From Bathymodiolus brooksi (lineage: Eukaryota > Mollusca > Bivalvia > Mytilida > Modiolidae): a DNA stretch of 64,000 nt. Of the stretch, positions 1 through 12,580 are shown in pieces. Location of the stretch: the NCBI GenBank assembly GCA_963680875.1, contig OY804577.1:146958196-147022195 (forward strand), given 5' to 3'. The notes below the pieces were generated by a model, which was not told the origin of the DNA, made no database searches, and saw only the letters and a program-made list of their open reading frames with translations. Position 1 is the stretch's first letter. The number at the start of each line of letters is the position of its first letter. The position numbers were made by a program, and so were the translations under genes.

Positions 1-148
1 AAATACTGACTACTTGGCGGATGATACCCTCGGGGACTAATAGTCAACCAGCAGAGATATCGACTCAGTGATAGAAATACTGACTACTGGGCGGATGATA
101 CCCTCGGGGACTAATAGTCAACCAGCAGAGATATCGACCCAGTGATAG

Positions 149-222
149 AAATACTGACTACTGGGCGGATGATACCCTCGGGGACTAATAGTCAACTAGC
201 AGAGGTATCGACCCAGTGATAG
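149..222 (+). repeat. Reference monomer, type T49/C65
   Basis: This is the other very common type. It differs from the reference unit only at 49 (caactag) and 65 (cgacccag). C65 makes the right arm of the internal dyad a perfect complement of positions 12-17. Confidence 0.95.
160..217. other. Two-part dyad inside the monomer (example copy)
   Basis: Monomer positions 12-17 (ACTGGG) are the reverse complement of 64-69 (CCCAGT), and 23-28 (GATACC) of 56-61 (GGTATC). The two 6-bp stems are coaxial, separated by an internal loop of 5 and 2 bases. They enclose positions 29-55, which contain a further short inverted repeat (35-39 with 41-45, gacta/tagtc). In T65 units one pair becomes G-T, a wobble in a + strand RNA. 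The complementarity is read directly from the sequence; formation of a hairpin or cruciform is inference. Confidence 0.7.
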
Positions 223-296
223 AAATACTGACTACTGGGCGGATGATACCCTCGGGGACAAATAGTCAACCAGCAGAGGTGTCGACTCAGTGATAG

Positions 297-370
297 AAAT
301 ACTGACTACTGGGCGGATGATACCCTCGGGGACTAATAGTCAACCAGCAGAGGTATCGACTCAGTGATAG
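297..370 (+). repeat. Reference monomer, type C49/T65
   Basis: This is a clean consensus unit used here for numbering. It has G15, A47, C49, G57 and T65, read as caaccag followed by cgactcag. This type often occurs in uninterrupted runs, for example at 15.8-16.1 kb, 24.0-24.4 kb and 60.0-60.3 kb, suggesting recent local expansion. Confidence 0.95.
365..370 (+). promoter_or_regulatory. WGATAR-type motif at the monomer end (example copy)
   Basis: Monomer positions 69-74 read TGATAG, which fits the WGATAR consensus of GATA-family zinc-finger proteins. It recurs every 74 bp except in units mutated at 69-73. The motif is short and no binding is shown; it is recorded because hundreds of copies could titrate such a factor. 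Confidence 0.25.
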
Positions 371-888
371 AAATACTGACTACTGGGCGGATGATACCCT
401 CGGGGACTAATAGTCAACCAGCAGAGGTATCGACTCAGTGATAGAAATACTGACTACTGGGCGGATGATACCCTCGGGAACTAATAGTCAACCAGCAGAG
501 GTATCGACTCAGTGATAGAAATACTGACTACTGGGCGGATGATACCCTCGGGGAATAATAGTCAACTAGCAGAGTTATCGACTCAGTGATAGAAATACTG
601 ACTACTGGGCGGATGATACCCTCGGGGACTAATAGTCAACCAGCAGAGGTATCGACTCAGCGATAGAAATACTGACTACTGGGCGGATGATACCCTCAGG
701 GACTAATAGTCAACCAGCAGAGGTATCGACTCAATGATAGAAATACTGACTACTTGGCGGATGATACCCTCGGGGACTAATAGTCAACCAGCAGAGATAT
801 CGACCCAGTGATAGAAATACTGACTACTGGGCGGATGATACCCTCGGGGACTAATAGTCAACTAGCAGAGGTATCGACCCAGTGATAG

Positions 889-962
889 AAATACTGCCTC
901 CTGGGCGGATGATACCCTCGGGGACTAATAATCAACCAGCAGAGGTATCGACCCAGTGATAG
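889..962 (+). repeat. cctcct variant monomer, first of nine
   Basis: This unit has a9c and a12c together (ctgcctcctgggcgg), followed by g43a (ataatc). The same paired change starts units at 9473, 11323, 12877, 25154, 27964, 54681, 57936 and 63633. The spacings are 116, 25, 21, 166, 38, 361, 44 and 77 monomers after allowing for the known indels. It is one ancestral unit carried along by block duplication. Confidence 0.93.
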
Positions 963-2368
963 AAATACTGACTACTGGGCGGATGATACCCTCGGGGACT
1001 AATAGTCAACCAGCAGAGGTATCGACCCAGTGATAGAAATACTGACTACTGGGCGGATGATACCATCGGGGACTAATAGTCAACTAGCAGAGGTATCGAC
1101 CCAGTGATAGAAATACTGACTACTGGGCGGATGATACCCTCGGGGACTAATAGTCAACTAGCAGAGGTATCGACCCAGTGATAGAAATACTGACTACTGG
1201 GCGGATGATACCCTCGGGGAATAATAGTCAACCAGCAGAGGTATCGACCCAGTGATAGAAATACTGACTACTGGGCGGATGATACCCTCGGGGACTAATA
1301 GTCAACTAGCAGAGGTATCGACCCAGTGATAGAAATACTGACTACTGGGCGGATGATACCCTCGGGGACTAATAGTCAACTAGCAGAGGTATCGACCCAG
1401 TGATAGAAATACTGACTACTGGGCGGATGATACCCTCGGGGACTAATAGTCAACCAGCAGAGGTATCGATTCAGTGATAGAAATACTGACTACTGGGCGG
1501 ATGATACTCTCGGGGACTAATAGTCAACCAGCAGAGGTATCGACCCAGTGATAGAAATACTGACTACTGGGCGGATGATACCCTCGTGGACTAATAGTCA
1601 ACTAGCAGAGGTATCGACCCAGTGATAGAAATACTGACTACTGGGCGGATGATACCCTCGGGGACTAATAGTCATCCAGCAGAGGTATCGACCCAGAGAT
1701 AGAAATACTGACTACTGGGCGGATGATACCCTCGGGGACTAATAGTCATCCAGCAGAGGTATCGACCCAGTGATAGAAATACCGACTACTGGGTAGATGA
1801 TACCCTCGGGGACTAATAGTCAACCAGCAGAGGTATCGACCCAGTGATAGAAATACTGACTACTGGGCGGATGATACCCTCGGGGACTTATAGTCAACTA
1901 GCAGAGGTATCGACCCAGTGATAGAAATACTGACTACTGGGCGGATGATACCCTCGGGGACTAATAGTCAACCAGCAGAGGTATCGACCCAGTGATAGAA
2001 ATACTGACTACTGGGCGGATGATACCCTCGGGGACTAATAGTCAACTAGCAGAGGTATCGACCCAGTGATAGAAATACTGACTACTGGGCGGATGATACC
2101 CTCGGGGACTAATAGTCAACCAGCAGAGGTATCGACTCAGTGATAGAAATACTGACTACTGGGCGGATGATACCCTCGGGGACTAATAGTCAACCAGCAG
2201 AGGTATCGACTCAGTGATAGAAATACTGACTACTGGGCGGATGATACCCTCGGGGACTAATAGTCAACTAGCAGAGGTATCGACTCAGTGATAGAAATAC
2301 TGACTACTGGGCGGATGATACCCTCGGAGACTAATAGTCATCCAGCAGAGGTATCGACCCAGTGATAG

Positions 2369-3330
2369 AAATACTGACTACTAGGTAGATGATACCCTCG
2401 GGGACTAATAGTCAACCAGCAGAGGTATCGACCCAGTGATAGAAATACTGACTACTGGGCGGATGATACCCTCGGGGACTAATAGTCAACCAGCAGAGGT
2501 ATCGACCCAGTGATAGAAATACTGACTACTGGGCGGATGATACCCTCGGGGACTAATAGTCAACCAGCAGAGGTATCGACTCACTGATAGAAATACTGAC
2601 TACTGGGCGGATGATACCCTCGGGGACTAATAGTAAACCAGCAGAGATATCGACCCAGTGATAGAAATACTGACTACTGGGCGGATGATACCATCGGGGA
2701 CTAATATTCAACCAGCAGAGGTATCGACCCAGTGATAGAAATACTGACTACTGGGCGGATGATACCCTCGGGGACTAATAGTCAACTAGCAGAGGTATCG
2801 ACCCAGTGATAGAAATACTGACTACTGGGCGGATGATACCCTCGGGGACTAATATTCAACCAGCAGAGGTATCGACCCAGTGATAGAAATACTGACTACT
2901 GGGCGGATGATACCCTCGGGGACTAATAGTCAACTAGCAGAGGTATCGACCCAGTGATAGAAATACTGACTACTGGGCGGATGATACCCTCGGGGACTAA
3001 TAGTCAACTAGCAGAGGTATCGACTCAGTGATAGAAATACTGACTACTGGGCGGATGATACCCTCGGGGACTAATAGTCAACCATCAGAGGTATCGACCC
3101 AGTGATAGAAATACTGACTACTGGGCGGATGATACCCTCGGGGACTAATAGTCATCCAGCAGAGGTATCGATCCAGTGATAGAAATACTGACTACTGGGC
3201 GGATGATACCCTCGGGGACTAATAGTCAACTAGCAGAGGTATCGACTCAGTGATAGTAATACTGACTACTGGGCGGATGATACCCTCGGGAACTAAGAGT
3301 CAACCAGCAGAGGTATCGACCCAGTGATAG
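2369..3330. repeat. 13-monomer tandem duplication, copy 1
   Basis: This 962-bp block begins with a unit carrying ctaggtag. It includes rare markers cactgatag, ctaatattc, gataccatcg, accatcag and finally tgatagtaat with ggaactaagag. All recur 962 bp later in the same order; I found no difference by eye. Confidence 0.92.
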
Positions 3331-4292
3331 AAATACTGACTACTAGGTAGATGATACCCTCGGGGACTAATAGTCAACCAGCAGAGGTATCGACCCAGTG
3401 ATAGAAATACTGACTACTGGGCGGATGATACCCTCGGGGACTAATAGTCAACCAGCAGAGGTATCGACCCAGTGATAGAAATACTGACTACTGGGCGGAT
3501 GATACCCTCGGGGACTAATAGTCAACCAGCAGAGGTATCGACTCACTGATAGAAATACTGACTACTGGGCGGATGATACCCTCGGGGACTAATAGTAAAC
3601 CAGCAGAGATATCGACCCAGTGATAGAAATACTGACTACTGGGCGGATGATACCATCGGGGACTAATATTCAACCAGCAGAGGTATCGACCCAGTGATAG
3701 AAATACTGACTACTGGGCGGATGATACCCTCGGGGACTAATAGTCAACTAGCAGAGGTATCGACCCAGTGATAGAAATACTGACTACTGGGCGGATGATA
3801 CCCTCGGGGACTAATATTCAACCAGCAGAGGTATCGACCCAGTGATAGAAATACTGACTACTGGGCGGATGATACCCTCGGGGACTAATAGTCAACTAGC
3901 AGAGGTATCGACCCAGTGATAGAAATACTGACTACTGGGCGGATGATACCCTCGGGGACTAATAGTCAACTAGCAGAGGTATCGACTCAGTGATAGAAAT
4001 ACTGACTACTGGGCGGATGATACCCTCGGGGACTAATAGTCAACCATCAGAGGTATCGACCCAGTGATAGAAATACTGACTACTGGGCGGATGATACCCT
4101 CGGGGACTAATAGTCATCCAGCAGAGGTATCGATCCAGTGATAGAAATACTGACTACTGGGCGGATGATACCCTCGGGGACTAATAGTCAACTAGCAGAG
4201 GTATCGACTCAGTGATAGTAATACTGACTACTGGGCGGATGATACCCTCGGGAACTAAGAGTCAACCAGCAGAGGTATCGACCCAGTGATAG
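3331..4292. repeat. 13-monomer tandem duplication, copy 2
   Basis: This is the immediate tandem copy of 2369-3330. The following unit has the normal ctgggcgg rather than ctaggtag, which fixes the end of the duplication. A further ctaggtag unit at 4737-4810 is preceded, as at 2369, by a cctcggag/catccag unit, showing a wider earlier relationship. Confidence 0.92.
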
Positions 4293-5402
4293 AAATACTG
4301 ACTACTGGGCGGATGATACCCTCGGGGACTAATAGTCAACTAGCAGAGGTATCGACCCAGTGATAGAAATACTGACTACTGGGCGGATGATACCCTCGGG
4401 GACTAATAGTCAACTAGCAGAGGTATCGACCCAGTGATAGAAATACTGACTACTGGGCGGATGATACCCTCGGGGACTAATAGTCAACCAGCAGAGGTAT
4501 CGACTCAGTGATAGAAATACTGACTACTGGGCGGATGATACCCTCGGGGACTAATAGTCAACTAGCAGAGGTATCGACCCAGTGATAGAAATACTGACTA
4601 CTGGGCGGATGATACCCTCGGGGACTAATAGTCAACTAGCAGAGGTATCGATTCAGTCATAGAAATACTGACTACTGGGCGGATGATACCCTCGGAGACT
4701 AATAGTCATCCAGCAGAGGTATCGACCCAGTGATAGAAATACTGACTACTAGGTAGATGATACCCTCGGGGACTAATAGTCAACCAGCAGAGGTATCGAC
4801 CCAGTGATAGAAATACTGACTACTGGGCGGATGATACCCTCGGGGACTAATAGTCAACTAGCAGAGGTATCGACCCAGTGATAGAAATACTGACTACTGG
4901 GCGGATGATACCCTCGGGGACTAATAGTCAACCAGCAGAGGTATCGACCCAGTGATAGAAATACTGACTACTGGGTAGATGATACCCTCGGGGACTAATA
5001 GTCAACTAGCAGAGGTATCGACCCAGTGATAGAAATACTGACTACTGGGCGGATGATACCCTCGGGGACTAATAGTCAACTAGCAGAGGTATCGACCCAG
5101 TGATAGAAATACTGACTACTGGGCGGATGATACCCTCGGGGACTAATAGTCAACTAGCAGAGGTATCGACCCAGTGATAGAAATACTGACTACTGGGCGG
5201 ATGATACCCTCGGGGACTAATAGTCAACTAGCAGAGGTATCGACCCAGTGATAGAAATACTGACTACTGGGCGGATGATACCCTCGGGGACTAATAGTCA
5301 ACTAGCAGAGGTATTGACCCAGTGATAGAAATACTGACTACTGGGCGGATGATACCCTCGGGGACTAATAGTCAACTAGCAGAGGTATCGACTCAGTGAT
5401 AG

Positions 5403-5476
5403 AAATACTGACTACTGGGCGGATGATACCCTCGGGGACTAATAGTCATCCAGCAGAGGTATCGACCCAGTGATAG
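5403..5476 (+). repeat. Reference monomer, type T47/C65
   Basis: The third common type reads catccag instead of caaccag (A47T), almost always with C65. It often lies next to the units carrying c18t/g19a (gtagat), g33t (cctcgtgg) or t69a (cagagatag), so it marks one recurring multi-monomer module. Confidence 0.92.
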
Positions 5477-6586
5477 AAATACTGACTACTGGGCGGATGA
5501 TACCCTCGGGGACTAATAGTCAACTAGCAGAGGTATCGACCCAGTGATAGAAATACTGACTACTGGGCGAATGATACCCTCGGTGACTAATAGTCAACTA
5601 GCAGAGGTATCGACCCAGTGATATAAATACTGACTACTGGGCGAATGATACCCTCGGGGACTAATAGTCATCCAGCAGAGGTATCGACCCAGTGATAGAA
5701 ATACTGACTACTGGGTAGATGATACCCTCGGGGACTAATAGTCAACCAGCAGAGGTATCGACCCAGTGATAGAAATACTGACTACTGGACGGATGATACC
5801 CTCGGGGACTAATAGTCAACTAGCAGAGGTATCGACCCAGTGATAGAAATACTGACTACTGGGCGGATGATACCCTCGGGAACTAATAGTCAACCAGCAG
5901 AGGTATCGACCCAGTGATAGAAATACTGACTACTGGGCGGATGATACCCTCGGGGACTATTAGTCAACCAGCAGAGGTATCGACCCAGTGATAGAAATAC
6001 TGACTACTGGGCGGATGATACCCTCGGTGACAAATAGTCAACCAGCAGAGGTATCGACTCAGTGATAGAAATACTGACTACTGGGCGGATGATACCCTCG
6101 GGGACTAATAGTCAACTAGCAGAGGTATCGACCCAGTGATAGAAATACTGACTACTGGGCGGATGATACCCTCGGGGACTAATAGTCAACCAGCAGAGGT
6201 ATCGACTCAGTGATAGAAATACTGACTACTGGGCGGATGATACCCTCGGGGACTAATAGTCAACCAGCAGAGGTATCGACTCAGTGATAGAAATACTGAC
6301 TACTGGGCGGATGATACCCTCGGGGACTAATAGTCAACCAGCAGAGGTATCGACTCAGTGATAGAAATACTGACTACTGGGCGGATGATACCCTCGGGGA
6401 CTAATAGTCAACTAGCAGAGGTATCGACTCAGTGATAGAAATACTGACTACTGGGCGGATGATACCCTCGGGGACTAATAGTCAACCAGCAGAGGTATCG
6501 ACTCAGTGATAGAAATACTGACTACTGGGCGGATGATACCCTCGGGGACTAATAGTCAACCAGCAGAGGTATCGACTCAGTGATAG

Positions 6587-6882
6587 AAATACTGACTACT
6601 TGGCGGATGATACCCTCGGGGACTAATAGTCAACCAGCAGAGATATCGACTCAGTGATAGAAATACTGACTACTGGGCGGATGATACCCTCGGGGACTAA
6701 TAGTCAACCAGCAGAGATATCGACCCAGTGATAGAAATACTGACTACTGGGCGGATGATACCCTCGGGGACTAATAGTCAACTAGCAGAGGTATCGACCC
6801 AGTGATAGAAATACTGACTACTGGGCGGATGATACCCTCGGGGACAAATAGTCAACCAGCAGAGGTGTCGACTCAGTGATAG
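6587..6882. repeat. Four-monomer cassette, copy 2
   Basis: The unit order is G15T+A57+T65, then A57+C65, then T49+C65, then A38+G59+T65 (gaggtgtcgac). Here an extra G15T unit (acttggcgg) follows directly at 6883, unlike at the other copies. It lies 27 monomers before the 8585 copy. Confidence 0.9.
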
Positions 6883-8584
6883 AAATACTGACTACTTGGC
6901 GGATGATACCCTCGGGGACTAATAGTCAACCAGCAGAGGTATCGACTCAGTGATAGAAATACTGACTACTGGGCGGATGATACCCTCGGGGACTAATAGT
7001 CAACCAGCAGAGGTATCGACTCAGTGATAGAAATACTGACTACTGGGCGGATGATACTCTCGGGGACTAATAGTCAACCAGCAGAGGTATCGACTCAGTG
7101 ATAGAAATACTGACTACTGGGCGGATGATACCCTCGGGGACTAATAGTCAACTAGCAGAGGTATCGACTCAGTGATAGAAATACTGACTACTGGGTGGAA
7201 TATACCCTCGGGGACTAATAGTCAACTAGCAGAGGTATCGACTCAGTGATAGAAATACTGACTACTGGGCGGATGATACCCTCGGGGACTAATAGTCAAC
7301 TAGCAGAGGTATCGACTCAGTGATAGAAAAACTTACTACTGGGCGGATGATACCCTCGGGGACTAATAGTCAACCAGCAGAGGTATCGACCCAGTGATAG
7401 AAATACTGACTACTGGGCGGATGATACCCTCGGGGACTAATAGTCAACTAGCAGAGGTATCGACTCAGTGATAGAAACAATGACTACTGGGCGGATGATA
7501 CCCTCGGGGACTAATAGTCAACTAGCAGAGGTATCGACCCAGTGATAGAAATACTGACTACTGGGCGGATGATACCCTCGGGGACTAATAGTCAACTAGC
7601 AGAGGTATCGACCCAGTAATAGAAATACTGACTACTGGGCGGATGATACCCTCGGGGACTAATAGTCAACTAGCAGAGGTATCGACCCAGTGATAGAAAT
7701 ACTGACTACTGGGCGGATGATACCCTCGGGGACTAATAGTCAACTAGCAGAGGTATCGACCCAGTGATAGAAATACTGACTACTGGGCGGATGATACCCT
7801 CGGGGACTAATAGTCATCCAGCAGAGGTATCGACCCAGTGATAGAAATACTGACTACTGGGCGGATGATACCCTCGAGGACTAATAGTCAACCAGCAGAG
7901 GTATCGACCCAGTGATAGAAATACTGACTACTGGGCGGATGATACCCTCGAGGACTAATAGTCAACTAGCAGAGGTATCGACCCAGTGATAGAAATACTG
8001 ACTACTGGGCGGATGATACCCTCGGGGACAAATATTCAACCAGCAGAGGTATCGACCCAGTGATAGAAATACTGACTACTGGGCGAATGATACCCTCGGG
8101 GACTAATAGTCAACTAGCAGAGGTATCGACCCAGTGATAGAAATACTGACTACTGGGCGAATGATACCCTCGGGGACTAATAGTCAACCAGCAGAGGTAT
8201 CGACTCAGTGATAGAAATACTGACTACTGGGCGGATGATACCCTCGGGGACTAATAGTCAACCAGCAGAGGTATCGACTCAGTGATAGAAATACTGACTA
8301 CTGGGCGGATGATACCCTCGGGGACTAATAGTCAACCAGCAGAGGTATCAACTCAGTGATAGAAATACTGACTACTGGGCGGATGATACCCTCGGGGACT
8401 AATAGTCAACTAGCAGAGGTATCGACTCAGTGATAGAAATACTGACTACTGGGCGGATGATACCCTCGGGGACTAATAGTCAACCAGCAGAGGTATCGAC
8501 TCAGTGATAGAAATACTGACTACTGGGCGGATGATACCCTCGGGGACTAATAGTCAACCAGCAGAGGTATCGACTCAGTGATAG

Positions 8585-8880
8585 AAATACTGACTACTTG
8601 GCGGATGATACCCTCGGGGACTAATAGTCAACCAGCAGAGATATCGACTCAGTGATAGAAATACTGACTACTGGGCGGATGATACCCTCGGGGACTAATA
8701 GTCAACCAGCAGAGATATCGACCCAGTGATAGAAATACTGACTACTGGGCGGATGATACCCTCGGGGACTAATAGTCAACTAGCAGAGGTATCGACCCAG
8801 TGATAGAAATACTGACTACTGGGCGGATGATACCCTCGGGGACAAATAGTCAACCAGCAGAGGTGTCGACTCAGTGATAG
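8585..8880. repeat. Four-monomer cassette, copy 3
   Basis: No difference from the copy at 1-296 was seen; it starts the second copy of block A. Confidence 0.92.
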
Positions 8881-10582
8881 AAATACTGACTACTGGGCGG
8901 ATGATACCCTCGGGGACTAATAGTCAACCAGCAGAGGTATCGACTCAGTGATAGAAATACTGACTACTGGGCGGATGATACCCTCGGGGACTAATAGTCA
9001 ACCAGCAGAGGTATCGACTCAGTGATAGAAATACTGACTACTGGGCGGATGATACCCTCGGGAACTAATAGTCAACCAGCAGAGGTATCGACTCAGTGAT
9101 AGAAATACTGACTACTGGGCGGATGATACCCTCGGGGACTAATAGTCAACTAGCAGAGGTATCGACTCAGTGATAGAAATACTGACTACTGGGCGGATGA
9201 TACCCTCGGGGACTAATAGTCAACCAGCAGAGGTATCGACTCAGCGATAGAAATACTGACTACTGGGCGGATGATACCCTCAGTGACTAATAGTCAACCA
9301 GCAGAGGTATCGACTCAATGATAGAAATACTGACTACTTGGCGGATGATACCCTCGGGGACTAATAGTCAACCAGCAGAGATATCGACCCAGTGATAGAA
9401 ATACTGACTACTGGGCGGATGATACCCTCGGGGACTAATAGTCAACTAGCAGAGGTATCGACCCAGTGATAGAAATACTGCCTCCTGGGCGGATGATACC
9501 CTCGGGGACTAATAATCAACCAGCAGAGGTATCGACCCAGTGATAGAAATACTGACTACTGGGCGGATGATACCCTCGGGGACTAATAGTCAACCAGCAG
9601 AGGTATCGACCCAGTGATAGAAATACTGACTACTGGGCGGATGATACCCTCGGGGACTAATAGTCAACTAGCAGAGGTATCGACCCAGTGATAGAAATAC
9701 TGACTACTGGGCGGATGATACCCTCGGGGACTAATAGTCAACTAGCAGAGGTATCGACCCAGTGATAGAAATACTGACTACTGGGCGGATGATACCCTCG
9801 GGGAATAATAGTCAACCAGCAGAGGTATCGACCCAGTGATAGAAATACTGACTACTGGGCGGATGATACCCTCGGGGACTAATAGTCAACTAGCAGAGGT
9901 ATCGACCCAGTGATAGAAATACTGACTACTGGGCGGATGATACCCTCGGGGACTAATAGTCAACTAGCAGAGGTATCGACCCAGTGATAGAAATACTGAC
10001 TACTGGGCGGATGATACCCTCGGGGACTAATAGTCAACCAGCAGAGGTATCGATTCAGTGATAGAAATACTGACTACTGGGCGGATGATACTCTCGGGGA
10101 CTAATAGTCAACCAGCAGAGGTATCGACCCAGTGATAGAAATACTGACTACTGGGCGGATGATACCCTCGTGGACTAATAGTCAACTAGCAGAGGTATCG
10201 ACCCAGTGATAGAAATACTGACTACTGGGCGGATGATACCCTCGGGGACTAATAGTCATCCAGCAGAGGTATCGACCCAGAGATAGAAATACTGACTACT
10301 GGGCGGATGATACCCTCGGGGACTAATAGTCATCCAGCAGAGGTATCGACCCAGTGATAGAAATACCGACTACTGGGTAGATGATACCCTCGGGGACTAA
10401 TAGTCAACCAGCAGAGGTATCGACCCAGTGATAGAAATACTGACTACTGGGCGGATGATACCCTCGGGGACTAATAGTCAACTAGCAGAGGTATCGACCC
10501 AGTGATAGAAATACTGACTACTGGGCGGATGATACCCTCGGGGACTAATAGTCAACCAGCAGAGGTATCGACCCAGTGAGAG
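8807..10582. repeat. 24-monomer block B, copy 1
   Basis: This runs from the gaggtgtcg unit to the gtgagaga unit. The same marker series recurs at 10657-12506, at an offset of 1,850 bp in the first part and 1,924 bp in the second, so the second copy has gained one monomer. Confidence 0.8.
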
Positions 10583-10656
10583 AAATACTGACTACTGGGC
10601 GGATGATACCCTCGGGGACTAATAGTCAACCAGCAGAGGTATCGACCCAGTGATAG

Positions 10657-12506
10657 AAATACTGACTACTGGGCGGATGATACCCTCGGGGACAAATAGT
10701 CAACCAGCAGAGGTGTCGACTCAGTGATAGAAATACTGACTACTGGGCGGATGATACCCTCGGGGACTAATAGTCAACCAGCAGAGGTATCGACTCAGTG
10801 ATAGAAATACTGACTACTGGGCGGATGATACCCTCGGGGACTAATAGTCAACCAGCAGAGGTATCGACTCAGTGATAGAAATACTGACTACTGGGCGGAT
10901 GATACCCTCGGGGACTAATAGTCAACCAGCAGAGGTATCGACTCAGTGATAGAAATACTGACTACTGGGCGGATGATACCCTCGGGGACTAATAGTCAAC
11001 TAGCAGAGGTATCGACTCAGTGATAGAAATACTGACTACTGGGCGGATGATACCCTCGGGGACTAATAGTCAACCAGCAGAGGTATCGACTCAGCGATAG
11101 AAATACTGACTACTGGGCGGATGATACCCTCGGGGACTAATAGTCAACTAGCAGAGGTATCGACTCAGTGATAGAAATACTGACTACTTGGCGGATGATA
11201 CCCTCGGGGACTAATAGTCAACTAGCAGAGATATCGACCCAGTGATAGAAATACTGACTACTGGGCGGATGATACCCTCGGGGACTAATAGTAAACTAGC
11301 AGAGGTATCGACCCAGTGATAGAAATACTGCCTCCTGGGCGGATGATACCCTCGGGGACTAATAATCAACCAGCAGAGGTATCGACCCAGTGATAGAAAT
11401 ACTGACTACTGGGCGGATGATACCCTCGGGAACTAATAATCAACTAGCAGAGGTATCGACTCAGTGATAGAAAAACTGACTACTGGGCGGATGATACCCA
11501 CGGGGACTAATAGTCAACCAGCAGAGGTATCGACCCAGTGATAGAAATACTGACTACTGGGCGGATGATACCCTCGGGGACTAATAGTCAACTAGCAGAG
11601 GTATCGACCCAGTGATAGAAATACTGACTACTGGGCGGATGATACCCTCGGGGACTAATAGTCAACTAGCAGAGGTATCGACCCAGTGATAGAAATACTG
11701 ACTACTGGGCGGATGATACCCTCGGGGAATAATAGTCAACCAGCAGAGGTATCGACCCAGTGATAGAAATACTGACTACTGGGCGGATGATACCCTCGGG
11801 GACTAATAGTCAACTAGCAGAGGTATCGACCCAGTGATAGAAATACTGACTACTGGGCGGATGATACCCTCGGGGACTAATAGTCAACCAGCAGAGGTAT
11901 CGACCCAGTGATAGAAATACTGACTACTGGGCGGATGATACCCTCGGGGACTAATAGTCAACCAGCAGAGGTATCGATTCAGTGATAGAAATACTGACTA
12001 CTGGGCGGATGATACTCTCGGGGACTAATAGTCAACCAGCAGAGGTATCGACCCAGTGATAGAAATACTGACTACTGGGCGGATGATACCCTCGTGGACT
12101 AATAGTCAACTAGCAGAGGTATCGACCCAGTGATAGAAATACTGACTACTGGGCGGATGATACCCTCGGGGACTAATAGTCATCCAGCAGAGGTATCGAC
12201 CCAGAGATAGAAATACTGACTACTGGGCGGATGATACCCTCGGGGAATAATAGTCATCCAGCAGAGGTATCGACCCAGTGATAGAAATACCGACTACTGG
12301 GTAGATGATACCCTCGGGGACTAATAGTCAACCAGCAGAGGTATCGACCCAGTGATAGAAATACTGACTACTGGGCGGATGATACCCTCGGGGACTAATA
12401 GTCAACTAGCAGAGGTATCGACCCAGAGATAGAAATACTGACTACTGGGCGGATGATACCCTCGGGGACTAATAGTCAACCAGCAGAGGTATCGACCCAG
12501 TGAGAG
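10657..12506. repeat. 25-monomer block B, copy 2
   Basis: This copy begins with a lone fourth unit of the cassette (gaggtgtcg at 10,713); the three preceding cassette units are missing. It therefore records a recombination junction inside the cassette. It ends with the gtgagaga unit. Confidence 0.8.
11027..12358. repeat. 18 shared monomers of the 21-monomer step, copy 1
   Basis: This runs from the tcagcgatag unit to the accgac/gtagat unit. It contains agtaaactag, the cctcct unit, gggaactaataatc, gaaaaactg and cccacgggg. The series recurs at an offset of 1,554 bp (21 monomers). Confidence 0.88.
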
Positions 12507-12580
12507 AAATACTGACTACTGGGCGGATGATACCCTCGGGGACTAATAGTCAACCAGCAGAGGTATCGATTCAGTGATAG

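Larger units (their letters stand above)
1..296. repeat. Four-monomer cassette, copy 1
   Basis: This is the type copy: tacttggcgg with agatatcgactc, then agatatcgaccc, then ctagcag with C65, then gacaaatag with ggtgtcgactc. A57 creates GATATC and G59 creates GTCGAC, so the cassette has a distinctive EcoRV/SalI-type pattern. Confidence 0.92.
1..1998. repeat. 27-monomer block A, copy 1
   Basis: This matches 8585-10582 at an offset of 8,584 bp (116 monomers). Shared rare markers are the four-unit cassette at the start, tcagcg and tcaatg, the cctcct unit (897 and 9481), cctcgtgg, and accgac with gtagat. Small differences include gggaataa with agagttatc near 555-576, absent from the other copy. 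The left edge is cut by the window. Confidence 0.85.
8585..10582. repeat. 27-monomer block A, copy 2
   Basis: This is the second copy of 1-1998. It carries private changes such as cctcagtgac near 9,281 and t72g (gtgagaga) in its last monomer. Similarity to the first copy ends after about 10,582, where units of the 10.66 kb block follow. Confidence 0.85.

Noticed and set aside
317..367. 16-codon ORF starting ATGATACCC in each monomer (MIPSGTNSQPAEVSTQ)
   Set aside because: It is short, has no recognisable start context, and many variants change its residues (sites 33, 47, 49, 57), so there is no sign of protein-level constraint.
297..370. Monomer as an ancient dimer of two 37-bp halves
   Set aside because: The halves agree at about 15 of 37 ungapped positions, only modestly above chance; the best local likeness (aata at 2 and 39, accc at 26 and 63) is short.
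7169..7242. Possible indel in the unit reading ctgggtggaatatacc
   Set aside because: The unit is still 74 bp; it has three substitutions (18, 22, 23) rather than a length change.
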